Shown in pieces: positions 18,039 to 29,698 of a DNA stretch of 64,000 nucleotides. Each line of letters opens with the position of its first letter. Within the stretch, counting starts at the first letter, position 1. The notes beneath the pieces are model-generated. The model saw only the letters and a list, made by a program, of their open reading frames with translations. It did not search any database and was not told the DNA's origin. The position numbers and the translations under genes are program-made. The stretch is from Novosphingobium album (ex Hu et al. 2023) (GTDB lineage Bacteria; Pseudomonadota; Alphaproteobacteria; Sphingomonadales; Sphingomonadaceae). The stretch spans positions 1 to 64,000 of the forward strand of contig NZ_JALHLE010000021.1 of NCBI RefSeq assembly GCF_022832385.1, given 5' to 3'.

Positions 18039-21000
18039 GCGGCGCGGCCACTGTCCACCCGCTGCATGGGAACCAGCGTCTTGCCGTCGATCCGCGCGAG
18101 ACAGTGTGGCTCTCGGCCTCGGCGGGCACCGGCAAGACGCAGGTGCTCTCCTCGCGCGTGCTGCGCCTTCTGCTGCAGCCGGGGGTGGAGCCCTCGCAGA
18201 TCCTGTGCCTCACCTTTACCAAGGCGGGTGCCACCGAAATGGCCGCGCGCATCAACGGCACGCTGGCCGAATGGGTGCGGCTGAGCGATACGGACTTGTT
18301 CGTGCGGCTTGAAGCCATCGGTGCCCCCGCCGATCCCGGTACACTGGCCCATGCGCGCACGCTGTTTGCCGCCGTGCTCGATTGCCCTGGCGGCGGGCTT
18401 CGGATCGATACCATCCACGCCTTCTCGCAATGGCTGCTGGCAACATTCCCGCAGGAAGCGGACCTGATCCCCGGCAGCCGCCCGATGGAAGACCGCGAAC
18501 GCGTGCTGCTGGCGCGGCAGGTGCTGGCGGACCTGCTGGTCCATGCGGAAAGCGATCCGCTGGGCGATCCGCAATTGCTGCGTGCCGTGGAGGATCTGTC
18601 GCTGCGGCATGGCCCTGATGCGGTGGAAGGCTACCTGCTGCGCTGCGCCTCGGCGCGCGAGGCATGGATCGGGCCCGGAAGCTGGCAGGCGAGCGACATG
18701 CGCCTCAACGTGCTGCGCCTGCTGGGTCTGCCCAGCGATGCCGGCGCGGACTGGCTCGCGGCGATGTGCGGGGATGAGGCGTTCGATACCCGCTCGCTGC
18801 GCCGCTGCATGGAAGTGAACCATGAATGGGGCACCAAGACCGGGCTTGGCGCGGTCGATGCCATCAGCGAATGGCTGCTGGGTGATCCGGTGCAGCGTCT
18901 GGAAGGCATCGCCGCGCTGGCGAGCGTGTTCCTGACGCAAAAGGGAGAACCGAAAGCCAGTACTTCGCAGACCAAGCTCGATCCCGCCTATCCCGACTAT
19001 GCTGCCCGCGTCGTCGAATGCATCGCCCGTGTGCGGGCCGCCGCCGCGCTGCTGGCGCTGGCTGAGCGTCTGGTTCCGGCACTGCGTCTGGGCCGGGCCT
19101 TTGCCCTCGCGTGGGACGAAGCCAAGCAACGCGAGGGGCTGATCGATTTCGACGACCAGATCCGCCGCGCCGCCGATCTGCTTGGCAGGAAGGATCAGGC
19201 CGACTGGATCCGCTACAAGCTGGACCGCCGTTTCGACCATATCCTGGTCGACGAGGCGCAGGACACCAACGCGGCGCAGTGGGACATCATCTTCGCCATG
19301 GCGGAGGAGTTCTGGGCAGGCCTCGGCCAGCGCGGCGATGTGATGCGCACGCTCTTCGTGGTTGGCGATTACAAGCAGGCGATCTTCCGCTTTCAGGGCA
19401 CCAGCCCGGAAAACTTCCGCCGCGCCGCCGACCGGGTGCGCCGCGAAATGCTCATGGCGGCGGAGAATGCCGAAATGCTGCGCAGCAACGATCGCGCGGG
19501 CAAGCTGATCGAGCTGGGGCTGGACCGCAGCTTCCGCACCGCGCAGCACGTGCTCGATTTCGTTGACCGCGCGATTGCCGGGATTGGTCCGGCCAGCTTT
19601 GGCCTCGACCATGCGCCCGAGCGGCACGAGGGACAGGATCGTCCCGGTTATGTCGGCCTTTGGCAACCGGTCAGCGAAACCGCGCAGGACGCCGAAGAGG
19701 ACGAGGATCAGGAAGAGGGCACGGCCCAGACCTGGCTCTCGCGTCCCGACCGGCGCATGGCGGACAATATCGCGCGGCAGGTCAGGGCCTGGCTCGATCC
19801 GCTCGGGCCGGGATTTACGCTGGTCAAAGGCAAGCCGCGCCGGGCCACGGCGGGCGACGTCATGGTACTGGTGCGCCAGCGCAAGGAACTGGCCGGGCTG
19901 ATCGTGGCGCGGCTTCATGCGGCGGGCGTGCCGGTGGCGGGCGTCGACCGCCTGCGTCTGGGCGCGCCCTTGGCGGTGAAGGATCTGGTGGCCGCGCTGC
20001 GCTTTGCGGTGCAGCCGCTCGACGATCTCAATCTTGCCAGCCTGCTGGTCTCGCCGCTGATCGGGTGGAGCCAGGAGCAGTTGCTGCAGCATGGCTACCG
20101 CCCGAAACACACCCGCTTGTGGGATCACTTGCGCCGCTCGCGCGAGGGCGATGTGGCGGCCGCGATGCAGCAACTGGGCGACCTGCTGGCGCTGGCCGAC
20201 TACGAGCCGCCGCAGGAATTGCTGCACTGGCTGCTGGTGGGGCCGTGGCAGGGACGGCGCAGGCTGGTCGCCCGGCTCGGCACCGAGGCGAACGATCCGA
20301 TCGACGAACTGATCAATGCCGCCAAGGCCTATGTCGCCACCGATACGCCCAGCCTTGCCGGGTTCCTCGCCTGGTTCGATGCGGGCGACGGCGAACTGAA
20401 GCGCGAGGCCGACAATGCCGCAGGGCTCGTCCGGGTGATGACGGTGCACGGCTCCAAGGGCCTGCAGGCGCCGATCGTCATCCTGGCCGATGCCACGGGC
20501 AATCCCGAAAGCGCGCGTGAGCGCGGGCTCGACCTGCCCGATCCGGCCAACGAGACCCGCGCGATCCCGCTGCCGCCGCTCTCGAAGGAGGAAAAGCAGG
20601 GGCGGATTGCCGAACAGATAGAAGCAAACCGTCAGGGCGACGAGGAAGAGCACTGGCGCCTGCTCTATGTCGCCATGACCCGCGCCGAGGAAGCGCTGTT
20701 CGTGGGCGGTGCGCTTAGCCGCCGCGACAAGGACGGACCGCCGCCCAAGAGCTGGTACGCGCGCCTGCGCGAACTGTTCCCGCCCGAAGCGGAGATCGAG
20801 GATGCCATCTGGGGCACGCGCTGCGAACATGGTTCGCTGCCTGCTTCCGTCGCGGCCGAGACCGGCGCGCCCGAATTGCCGCTTGGTGAGCCGCTGCCTT
20901 CGTGGCTTCGGCGTGGTCCGCCCGCCGAACCGCGCCCGCCGCGTCCGCTGGCGCCATCAGCGCTGGGTGAGGACGATGCGCCCGATCCGCCATTCCCGCC

Positions 21001-21526
21001 CGGTGCAGGCCGGGAAGCGGCCCGGCGCGGCACGCTGGTGCACAAGCTGCTGGAACGTCTTCCCGAAGTCCCTGCGGACAGCCGTGCCGAGAGCGGCAAG
21101 GCATGGCTGGCGCGCAATGCCGCAGATCTGGCCGAAGCCGCGCGCGAGGCGCTGCTGGAAACGGCGATGGACGTGCTGACCAATCCCGACTGGGCTGATC
21201 TGTTCGAGCCGGGAAGCCTCGCCGAAGTGCCGGTAGCCGCCGTCGTCGGCGGTCAGGTCGTGGCGGGAACGATCGACCGGCTTGTCGTAGAGCCCGGCCG
21301 TGTGCGGCTGATCGACTACAAGACCGCCCGCCGTCCTCCCGAAACGCTCGATCAGGTACCGCGCGGGGTGCTGCGGCAGATGGGAGCCTATGCCGCTGCC
21401 CTCGAAACCACCTTTCCGGCGCGCACGGTGGAAGTGGCGCTCCTCTACACTACCGCGCCACGCCTGATCACGGTTCCGGCAGATGTGCTGGCCGCACACA
21501 AGCCGGATTTGGCCCCCGGTGAGTAA
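18035..21526 (+). CDS. addA: AddA helicase-nuclease subunit
   Basis: A 1163-residue UvrD-superfamily 1 helicase. Walker A is SASAGTGKT (28-35), motif Ia LCLTFTKAGATEMAARI, Walker B ILVDEAQDTNAAQWD, motif III FVVGDYKQAIFRFQGT, and motif V/VI include VMTVHGSKGLQAPIV and RLLYVAMTRAEEALF. The C-terminus has a RecB-type nuclease motif, VRLIDYKTAR (about residues 1097-1106). It forms the AddAB complex for double-strand-break repair. The start is the ATG at 18035, which overlaps the addB stop; upstream in-frame codons lie within addB. It is the last of six overlapping genes. Confidence 0.96.
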   Translation: MSGAATVHPLHGNQRLAVDPRETVWLSASAGTGKTQVLSSRVLRLLLQPGVEPSQILCLTFTKAGATEMAARINGTLAEWVRLSDTDLFVRLEAIGAPADPGTLAHARTLFAAVLDCPGGGLRIDTIHAFSQWLLATFPQEADLIPGSRPMEDRERVLLARQVLADLLVHAESDPLGDPQLLRAVEDLSLRHGPDAVEGYLLRCASAREAWIGPGSWQASDMRLNVLRLLGLPSDAGADWLAAMCGDEAFDTRSLRRCMEVNHEWGTKTGLGAVDAISEWLLGDPVQRLEGIAALASVFLTQKGEPKASTSQTKLDPAYPDYAARVVECIARVRAAAALLALAERLVPALRLGRAFALAWDEAKQREGLIDFDDQIRRAADLLGRKDQADWIRYKLDRRFDHILVDEAQDTNAAQWDIIFAMAEEFWAGLGQRGDVMRTLFVVGDYKQAIFRFQGTSPENFRRAADRVRREMLMAAENAEMLRSNDRAGKLIELGLDRSFRTAQHVLDFVDRAIAGIGPASFGLDHAPERHEGQDRPGYVGLWQPVSETAQDAEEDEDQEEGTAQTWLSRPDRRMADNIARQVRAWLDPLGPGFTLVKGKPRRATAGDVMVLVRQRKELAGLIVARLHAAGVPVAGVDRLRLGAPLAVKDLVAALRFAVQPLDDLNLASLLVSPLIGWSQEQLLQHGYRPKHTRLWDHLRRSREGDVAAAMQQLGDLLALADYEPPQELLHWLLVGPWQGRRRLVARLGTEANDPIDELINAAKAYVATDTPSLAGFLAWFDAGDGELKREADNAAGLVRVMTVHGSKGLQAPIVILADATGNPESARERGLDLPDPANETRAIPLPPLSKEEKQGRIAEQIEANRQGDEEEHWRLLYVAMTRAEEALFVGGALSRRDKDGPPPKSWYARLRELFPPEAEIEDAIWGTRCEHGSLPASVAAETGAPELPLGEPLPSWLRRGPPAEPRPPRPLAPSALGEDDAPDPPFPPGAGREAARRGTLVHKLLERLPEVPADSRAESGKAWLARNAADLAEAAREALLETAMDVLTNPDWADLFEPGSLAEVPVAAVVGGQVVAGTIDRLVVEPGRVRLIDYKTARRPPETLDQVPRGVLRQMGAYAAALETTFPARTVEVALLYTTAPRLITVPADVLAAHKPDLAPGE

Positions 21527-21604
21527 AGCTTTCGCGCTCAGCCGTTGCGCCGGGCGGTTTCGTCTCTAGATTGCAACCAACGCGATATCCTCAGGAGTCT
21601 CTCA

Positions 21605-21925
21605 ATGCCCACCATTGCCGTCACCGATGCCAACTTCGAGGAGGAAGTTCTCAAGTCCGACAAGCCCGTGCTCGTCGATTTCTGGGCGGACTGGTGCGGC
21701 CCGTGCAAGATGATCGGCCCGGCTCTGGAGGAAATCTCCGAGGAACTGGCCGAGCAGGTGACCATCGCCAAGATGGATATCATGGCCAACAGTGACACGC
21801 CGATGCAGTTCGGCGTGAAGTCGATCCCCTACCTCGTGCTGTTCAAGAACGGCGAGAAGGTGGCCGACAAGCTCGGAGCGGCTCCCAAGAACGCCCTCAA
21901 GGGCTGGATCGAAGGTTCGCTCTGA
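21605..21925 (+). CDS. trxA: Thioredoxin
   Basis: A 106-residue canonical thioredoxin with the redox motif WCGPC (C31, C34), the conserved DFWADW and cis-proline region ([12 protein letters not shown]). The ATG at 21605 has CAGGAG eight bases before it. It reduces disulfides in ribonucleotide reductase, PAPS reductase and other partners in the cytoplasm. It sits 78 bp after addA, an order common in alphaproteobacteria, and ends at a strong terminator. Confidence 0.97.
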   Translation: MPTIAVTDANFEEEVLKSDKPVLVDFWADWCGPCKMIGPALEEISEELAEQVTIAKMDIMANSDTPMQFGVKSIPYLVLFKNGEKVADKLGAAPKNALKGWIEGSL

Positions 21926-21962
21926 CAGCCTGAATTCATGCGGCCATCCCGGCCGTTAAGAG

Positions 21963-21993
21963 CCCCTCCCGCCACATGGCGGGAGGGGTTTTT
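21963..21993 (+). terminator. Intrinsic terminator after trxA
   Basis: The stem CCCCTCCCGCCA pairs with TGGCGGGAGGGG over a 2-base loop, with five T residues following. It also lies just beyond the convergent minus-strand gene ending at 22008. Confidence 0.92.
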
Positions 21994-22007
21994 GTTTGCG
22001 GGTTCTA

Positions 22008-22817
22008 TCAACCCAGCGCAGCGAGCCGCTCCGCCAGATCGTCGAACAGTGCTTTCGACGAAGCCCCGATCATTCCGCGACGTTCGAATTCATCTACCCG
22101 GTAGGGCGAGCCGTCCGGCCGCGCGCAGAAACCGCCCGCTTCGTTGAGGAACAGCGCGCCGGCAGCGTGATCCCAGGGCAGGGTGCGCTCGAAGACTGAC
22201 AGGTCGTTGGTGCCCAGCACCAGCCGCGGGTACTGTTCGGCGGCACAGCGCGGAATGTCGACAAGGCGGTAGTGCGGGGCAATGTGTTCGCGGATCTGTT
22301 CTCGGCGTGCCTGTTCGAGGAACACCATCGAAATCGCGGCAACGGGGGGCGTTTCGCCGCTGGTCGTGGCTGAAACGCGTTCGCCGTCGATCCATGCGCC
22401 GGTGCCCTTGCCCGCATGGCAGAAGCGTCCGGTCAGGCAGTCGAGGATCCAGCCGCCCAGCGTATCGCCCTTGTCCGCCAGTGCGACGAGCACACCGAAC
22501 GGGGGATTTCCGGCAGCGAAGTTGTTGGTGCCATCGAGTGGATCGACAATCCAGCACAGCCGGTCCTTGAGCCGGTCCATCACGCTGGCATCGGCAAAGG
22601 TGGCTTCCTCGCCGACCACGGCAGCCTCGGGCAGCAGCGCGGAGAGCCGCGCTGTCAGCAGGGCTTCGCTTTCCTTGTCCCCGATCGTCACCACGTCGTC
22701 GGGCGCCTTGGCGTCGATCTCCGCGCTGGAGAGTGACTGGTAGCGCGGCAGGATCGCGCGTTCGCTCGCCTCGCGCATGATTGCCTCGACGGCCTTCGTA
22801 AGGGCGGGGGTGATCAT
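22008..22817 (-). CDS. Inositol monophosphatase-family phosphatase
   Basis: A 269-residue protein with the lithium-sensitive phosphatase signatures VGEEATF, IVDPLDGTNNF (metal-binding D-x-L-D-G-T) and the C-terminal WDHAAGALFLNEAGG. Members hydrolyse inositol 1-phosphate, histidinol phosphate, fructose 1,6-bisphosphate or PAP. The sequence alone does not separate SuhB, HisN or CysQ activity; absence of histidine or sulfate genes nearby leaves the substrate open. The start ATG overlaps the upstream GST stop (ATGA). Third gene of the argJ-GST-phosphatase operon. Confidence 0.9.
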   Translation of the reverse strand: MITPALTKAVEAIMREASERAILPRYQSLSSAEIDAKAPDDVVTIGDKESEALLTARLSALLPEAAVVGEEATFADASVMDRLKDRLCWIVDPLDGTNNFAAGNPPFGVLVALADKGDTLGGWILDCLTGRFCHAGKGTGAWIDGERVSATTSGETPPVAAISMVFLEQARREQIREHIAPHYRLVDIPRCAAEQYPRLVLGTNDLSVFERTLPWDHAAGALFLNEAGGFCARPDGSPYRVDEFERRGMIGASSKALFDDLAERLAALG

Positions 22818-23437
22818 GTGAGCGGGATCATCACCTGCTGCGCGAAACCGGGGCGTGTCCTGATGCGCCCGTACCAGTCGGAAATAGCCGGAAATTCAGG
22901 CTTGTCGAACGGCAGGCTGAACCAGGTATAGGCATAGACGCCCATCGGGATATCGCCGATGCCGAATGTGCTGCCGGACAGCCAGGGCTTTTCGCTGAGG
23001 TAGCGCTCCATGACCGCGAGATGTTTCGCACAGGCGGCCACGCCTTGCTCGATGGCGGCCATGTCCCACTGATCCTGCGGTGTGCGTGCAAAGCTCAGGA
23101 ACGGCACGCGCTGGGCATCGGCATAGGTTATCTGCCAGTCCATCCAGCGGTCGCCCATTGCGCGGTCGATGGGATCGGCGGGGAACCAGCGCTCACCGCC
23201 ATATTCGGCGGCCATGTAGCGCAGGATGGTGTTCGATTCCCACAGTACGACCTTGCCGTCCTCGATCATGGGGATCAGGCGGTTGGGGTTCTTGGCGAGG
23301 TAGTCGTCGGTATAGCCGAACTGGCCGCCGATATCGCGGCGTTCGTAAGCCAGCCCGAGTTCCTCCGCGAACCACGCCACTTTCTTGACGTTGTGCGAGT
23401 TCAGCCGGCCCCAGAGGGTAAAGAAGGGCGCGGGCAT
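22814..23437 (-). CDS. Glutathione S-transferase family protein
   Basis: A 207-residue protein. It has an N-terminal thioredoxin-like half (TLWGRLNSHNVKKVAWFAEE in place of the usual active-site segment; NPNRLIPMIED and WESNTILRYMAAEYG bind glutathione) and a helical C-terminal half with the folding motif FGIGDIPMGVYAYTW. The likely catalytic residue is a serine or asparagine near the N-terminus (RLNSHN). It shares one base with the argJ stop (TGATG) and four with the phosphatase start, so it is translationally coupled to both. Substrate unknown. Confidence 0.92.
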   Translation of the reverse strand: MPAPFFTLWGRLNSHNVKKVAWFAEELGLAYERRDIGGQFGYTDDYLAKNPNRLIPMIEDGKVVLWESNTILRYMAAEYGGERWFPADPIDRAMGDRWMDWQITYADAQRVPFLSFARTPQDQWDMAAIEQGVAACAKHLAVMERYLSEKPWLSGSTFGIGDIPMGVYAYTWFSLPFDKPEFPAISDWYGRIRTRPGFAQQVMIPLT

Positions 23438-24663
23438 CAGCTGCGGTAATCCGCGTTGATCGAGATGTAACCGTGCGTGAGGTCGCAGGTCCAGACGGTG
23501 GCAAGGCCGTCGCCAAGGCCGAGATCGACTTCGATCGTCACGTCGTGACCCTTGAGATGTTCCGCGACGGGCGCTTCGTCGTAATCGGCGAGCGGCAGGC
23601 CCTCGAGCGCGGCCCAGGTGCCGCCGAAGCCGATCGAGAGCTTGTCGCGGTCGGCGGGTTCGCCTGCCTTGCCGACAGCCATGACCACGCGGCCCCAGTT
23701 GGCATCCTCGCCCGCTATGGCAGTCTTCACCAGCGGCGAGTTGGCGATGGCAAGGCCGACCTTGCGCGCGCTCTCGTCCGAGACCGCGCCACTGACGGTC
23801 ACGGCGATAAATTTCTGCGCGCCTTCACCGTCACGCACGACGAGGTGGGCAAGTTGGCGGCATACATCATGAATAGCGGCGTAGAAGGCGTCTGCGCCCG
23901 GGCTTTCGAACGAGGTGAGCGGCGCGTTGCCGGCCTTGCCGGTGGCGAAGGCGAGGACGGTGTCGCTCGTCGAGGTGTCAGAATCGACCGTGATGCATGA
24001 GAAGGTGGCAAGGTTAGCGGCCGAGAGGCATTCCTGCAGGAATGCCGGATCGACGGCAGCATCGGTGAACAGGTAGCCGAGCATCGTCGCCATATCTGGC
24101 GCGATCATGCCCGAGCCCTTGATGATGGCGCTGATCGTCACCTTGGTATCGCTCACCATGGCCGTGGCCGTCGCGCCCTTGGCGAACGTGTCGGTGGTGG
24201 CGATGGTGTTGGCCGCCTCTTCCCATGAGCAGGGCTCGGCGGTCAGCGCCTTCGCGACGCCCTCGCGCGCCTTGTCCTTGGGTAGCGGCACGCCGATCAC
24301 TCCAGTGGAGGACACGAAGACTTGCTCCTTGGGACAGCCAAGGTGGCCGGCAACCTGATCCATGATCTGTTTCACCGCTTCGCGCCCGCGATAGCCGGTG
24401 AAGGCGTTGGAATTGCCCGCGTTCACCACGAGCGCCCGGGCCAGGCCCTGTTTCACGTTCTCGCGGCCAAGCTCTACTTCGCTCGAACAACACAGGTTCT
24501 TCGTGAACACGCCGGCGACAGAGGTACCTTCCTCAAGCGTGACATAGGTAAGGTCACAGCGTCCCCAGTCCTTGTATCCCGCGCGCACCACGTGCGGGTT
24601 GACGCCCGCGATCTGCGGCAGGGCGGGGAAGGGTGTGGCGAGCGGAGAGACAGGATAAGCCAT
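23437..24663 (-). CDS. argJ: Bifunctional ornithine acetyltransferase / N-acetylglutamate synthase
   Basis: A 408-residue protein starting at ATG 24663 (MAYPVSPLA), which matches family length; the upstream extension looks non-coding. Visible motifs include AGVFTKNLCCSSEVELGREN, VNAGNSNAFTGYRG, and the autocleavage region KGSGMIAPDMATMLG, where the threonine becomes the N-terminal nucleophile of the beta chain. It transfers acetyl from N-acetylornithine to glutamate in cyclic arginine synthesis. First gene of the operon with the GST and phosphatase genes, and divergent from the gene before secA. Confidence 0.97.
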   Translation of the reverse strand: MAYPVSPLATPFPALPQIAGVNPHVVRAGYKDWGRCDLTYVTLEEGTSVAGVFTKNLCCSSEVELGRENVKQGLARALVVNAGNSNAFTGYRGREAVKQIMDQVAGHLGCPKEQVFVSSTGVIGVPLPKDKAREGVAKALTAEPCSWEEAANTIATTDTFAKGATATAMVSDTKVTISAIIKGSGMIAPDMATMLGYLFTDAAVDPAFLQECLSAANLATFSCITVDSDTSTSDTVLAFATGKAGNAPLTSFESPGADAFYAAIHDVCRQLAHLVVRDGEGAQKFIAVTVSGAVSDESARKVGLAIANSPLVKTAIAGEDANWGRVVMAVGKAGEPADRDKLSIGFGGTWAALEGLPLADYDEAPVAEHLKGHDVTIEVDLGLGDGLATVWTCDLTHGYISINADYRS

Positions 24664-24769
24664 GGCGCAAGCGCGTAGCGCATGACCGTGGCACGTCAAG
24701 CGATGATCAATCGTGCGCAAATTGCGGTCGGTAGTGGACTATTCAGCTTGTCCCTCTTATCTGACGCCC

Positions 24770-25048
24770 ATGGCCAACCGCCTGCTTCTGACCCTGCTTG
24801 CCCTGCTGACGGGCCTTGCCGCGCAAATCGGCCCGGCCGAGGCGTGTGCGTCGCGGGTTTCCAGCATGCAGGTCGCGGTGCTGGGAGAGACTGCCCAGGC
24901 CAAGGCGCCGCGCGCACCTGTTGCGCTGGCCCGTCTGCCCGAACCGGGCCGCCTTAACACCCGGCGTCATGCCCCTGCGCTCACGCAATTGCCCGTGGCC
25001 CGTGCCGTTGCGGCAGTTTTTACCGGAATAGACCGCGCCCGCGAATAG
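24770..25048 (+). CDS. Small exported protein upstream of secA (unknown function)
   Basis: A 92-residue frame from ATG 24770. Residues 1-25 form a signal peptide (MANRLLLTLLALLTGLAAQI then GPAEA). The mature part is short, basic and proline-rich (KAPRAPVALARLPEPGRLN), ending in VFTGIDRARE. The longer frame beginning at 24713 has no support for its extra codons. It lies 114 bp before secA on the same strand with no terminator between. A signal-peptide-bearing small protein directly before secA is the arrangement of SecM in gammaproteobacteria, but I see no SecM arrest motif. Unknown function, moderately sure it is a gene. Confidence 0.6.
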   Translation: MANRLLLTLLALLTGLAAQIGPAEACASRVSSMQVAVLGETAQAKAPRAPVALARLPEPGRLNTRRHAPALTQLPVARAVAAVFTGIDRARE

Positions 25049-25162
25049 CGGCTGCATGCACACCGGCTTTCGCGTTTCTCGCGAGTTTTTCGGCGCGCCC
25101 ATGCTCTCGGCAGGCGCGCAACCGAACCCATACACAATCATTAAAGAACAGGGATTCCGCCC

Positions 25163-27901
<2,739 letters not shown>

Positions 27902-28080
27902 AGCACAATCCCTGCCGTTTCTGGGAAACGTGCGGCGCGACCACACAACTTGCCCGTGACGCCGAAAGGGCAGTGGTTGTATGTATCGATGAGCCAGCAT
28001 GAAGTCTGCACTCCGGATGTGGGTAAGTATCGCAGACGGTAGAATTTTGCCTCAACTCATGGTTAATTGATCGCTCACAT

Positions 28081-28110
28081 GTCGGTTTGCTGAAAGATCA
28101 GCAAACCGAC
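28081..28110. promoter_or_regulatory. Perfect 13-bp inverted repeat just upstream of an unknown gene
   Basis: GTCGGTTTGCTGA (28081-28093) is separated by AAGA from its exact complement TCAGCAAACCGAC (28098-28110). It lies 16 bases before the ATG at 28127 and has no T run, so it is not a terminator for secA. It would form a stable 5'-leader hairpin, or act as an operator. Confidence 0.7.
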
Positions 28111-28126
28111 GTTGAGGGCGGTTGAC

Positions 28127-29671
28127 ATGCCATTTGTGCTCAAAGGCAAATTGGTCGGTCGGCAGGGTGCTAACCTTCAACCTGCCATCGCGGCAGTCAC
28201 TGTTGTGGCCGTGGCTGGCATGGTCTTGGCCATCAGTCCTTCTTCTGCACTTCGCACCAAAGTGCAGGATTCCAGCCCCCGGGACGTAGGCGTCCACGCA
28301 GCCGCACGGACAGTTGCGAAATCGCCGTCCAATGGCGGCCTTCCGAACCCGCCAGCGTCGAAGCATGGCCTCGCCCATCCGGCTTCAACCTTCGTCGCAC
28401 CGGTTCCTGCCGCCGCCGTGCAGGATGCGCGGACTCCGCAGGAGGTACAGTCGGCGCAACGCATATCTCCAGTTCGCCAAAGGCAGGAATCCTCGCCATC
28501 CGGGCCGGCCCAGCTTGAGCTGACTGTGGTTCCGGCGGCTCCCCCGGAGCTGAAAGATAGCGTACCGACACCGGCCCTGACGTCGTCAGCCTTGGCTGTG
28601 TCAACTCCGGATGCCGCACCTGAAACGGGGCTGGGGGGGGAGGTGCCGCCGACAGGGAATACATCTGCAGCTGCAGCGACCATCGAACGGCCGAGCCTTT
28701 CCGAACAGGCAGTGACGGCAGTGATGCCCGCTCCATTGCCTGTCGATGTCGTGACGGCAGCGCAGCGTCCCCTTGTGGCATCGGTACGAATGCCGAATGG
28801 TCAGGTGCCTGCCGTGAGCGCGGATGCGCTGCAGTGGATCATCTCCGGCACGGTCGAAGACGATGATCGCATTTTCAACCGCCAGCCTTCAGATGCCAGA
28901 CTGGCTGACAACGATACCTCATTGACCGGTGATACTGATTCCAATCCGGCGGCCTCTCTTCAGGCGGTCAGGGCCAGAGTGGAAGAAGGCATAGCGAAAC
29001 GGACGGAACGCGATGCTAAAGTGGGTGCTGGACCTGACACCACCCACGACCCCGTTGCATTGGCCGAAAATCTGGCGATGGATAAGCGCGGTGAACCACT
29101 TGGCGGCATGGTTGAGGCCGCCAGAACGGCGCCGACTCCCGGCTATGACAACGCGAACCTCGATCCTTCCGAAGAACTTGTGAGGGAACGACCGGCCACG
29201 GTTGCACCGCGAGAGCAGGCCCTGTCCCAACTTGTCGTCATCTCGCAGGATGCGCTGGCCCGGTCCGCCCATCAAGACGGCAAAACCAGATCGGAGCGGC
29301 GGACCACCGACGCGTCCGACGAGGTTTTACAGGCGGATGACCCGGTTGATGTTGCACCGGTTGCTGCATCGTACAAGCAGACTTCCGCGGGTGTAGAAGT
29401 CACATTGCCATTGCGGGTCCACGGTGCCCGCGCGGGCTCGGTGACCCTCCTGATAGCAGGCGCTACGGCTGGCCATGCCGATGTCGTGCACAAGGAATTC
29501 AGAATAAGTCTTGCAAGCGTGCTCGACGCCTTGCGTCCCGACATGGATCCCGTGACATACGCAAGGCTTCGCAGTTCCCCGAATGCCGACGAGCTTGTAA
29601 CTCTCAACGATCTCAGGGCCGTGGGATTGACCGTGGGCTTCGACAAGAACGGCAACTTGACACTGGGATAG
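28127..29671 (+). CDS. Membrane-anchored protein with Ala/Pro/Ser-rich linker (unknown function)
   Basis: A 514-residue frame from ATG 28127, with GAGGGCGG before it; a TTG five codons earlier is an alternative. One hydrophobic helix spans about residues 21-40 (ANLQPAIAAVTVVAVAGMVL), so it is likely a single-pass inner-membrane protein with its large part in the periplasm. Residues 45-360 are low-complexity and rich in Pro, Ala, Ser, Thr and Val. The last 120 residues look folded (beta-rich GVEVTLPLRVHGARAG, then LASVLDALRPDMDP and LVTLNDLRAVGLTVGFDKNG). I do not recognise a family. It converges with the arabinan-locus hydrolase gene. Confidence 0.65.
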   Translation: MPFVLKGKLVGRQGANLQPAIAAVTVVAVAGMVLAISPSSALRTKVQDSSPRDVGVHAAARTVAKSPSNGGLPNPPASKHGLAHPASTFVAPVPAAAVQDARTPQEVQSAQRISPVRQRQESSPSGPAQLELTVVPAAPPELKDSVPTPALTSSALAVSTPDAAPETGLGGEVPPTGNTSAAAATIERPSLSEQAVTAVMPAPLPVDVVTAAQRPLVASVRMPNGQVPAVSADALQWIISGTVEDDDRIFNRQPSDARLADNDTSLTGDTDSNPAASLQAVRARVEEGIAKRTERDAKVGAGPDTTHDPVALAENLAMDKRGEPLGGMVEAARTAPTPGYDNANLDPSEELVRERPATVAPREQALSQLVVISQDALARSAHQDGKTRSERRTTDASDEVLQADDPVDVAPVAASYKQTSAGVEVTLPLRVHGARAGSVTLLIAGATAGHADVVHKEFRISLASVLDALRPDMDPVTYARLRSSPNADELVTLNDLRAVGLTVGFDKNGNLTLG

Positions 29672-29698
29672 CCTGAAATGCTCCGACAATGGCGTATT

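Noticed and set aside
15033..20830. Very long minus-strand open frames opposite addB and addA (885 and 954 codons)
   Set aside because: They are antisense shadows caused by high GC in codon position three. Their translations are rich in His, Arg and Gln without motifs, while the plus strand encodes clear AddB and AddA.
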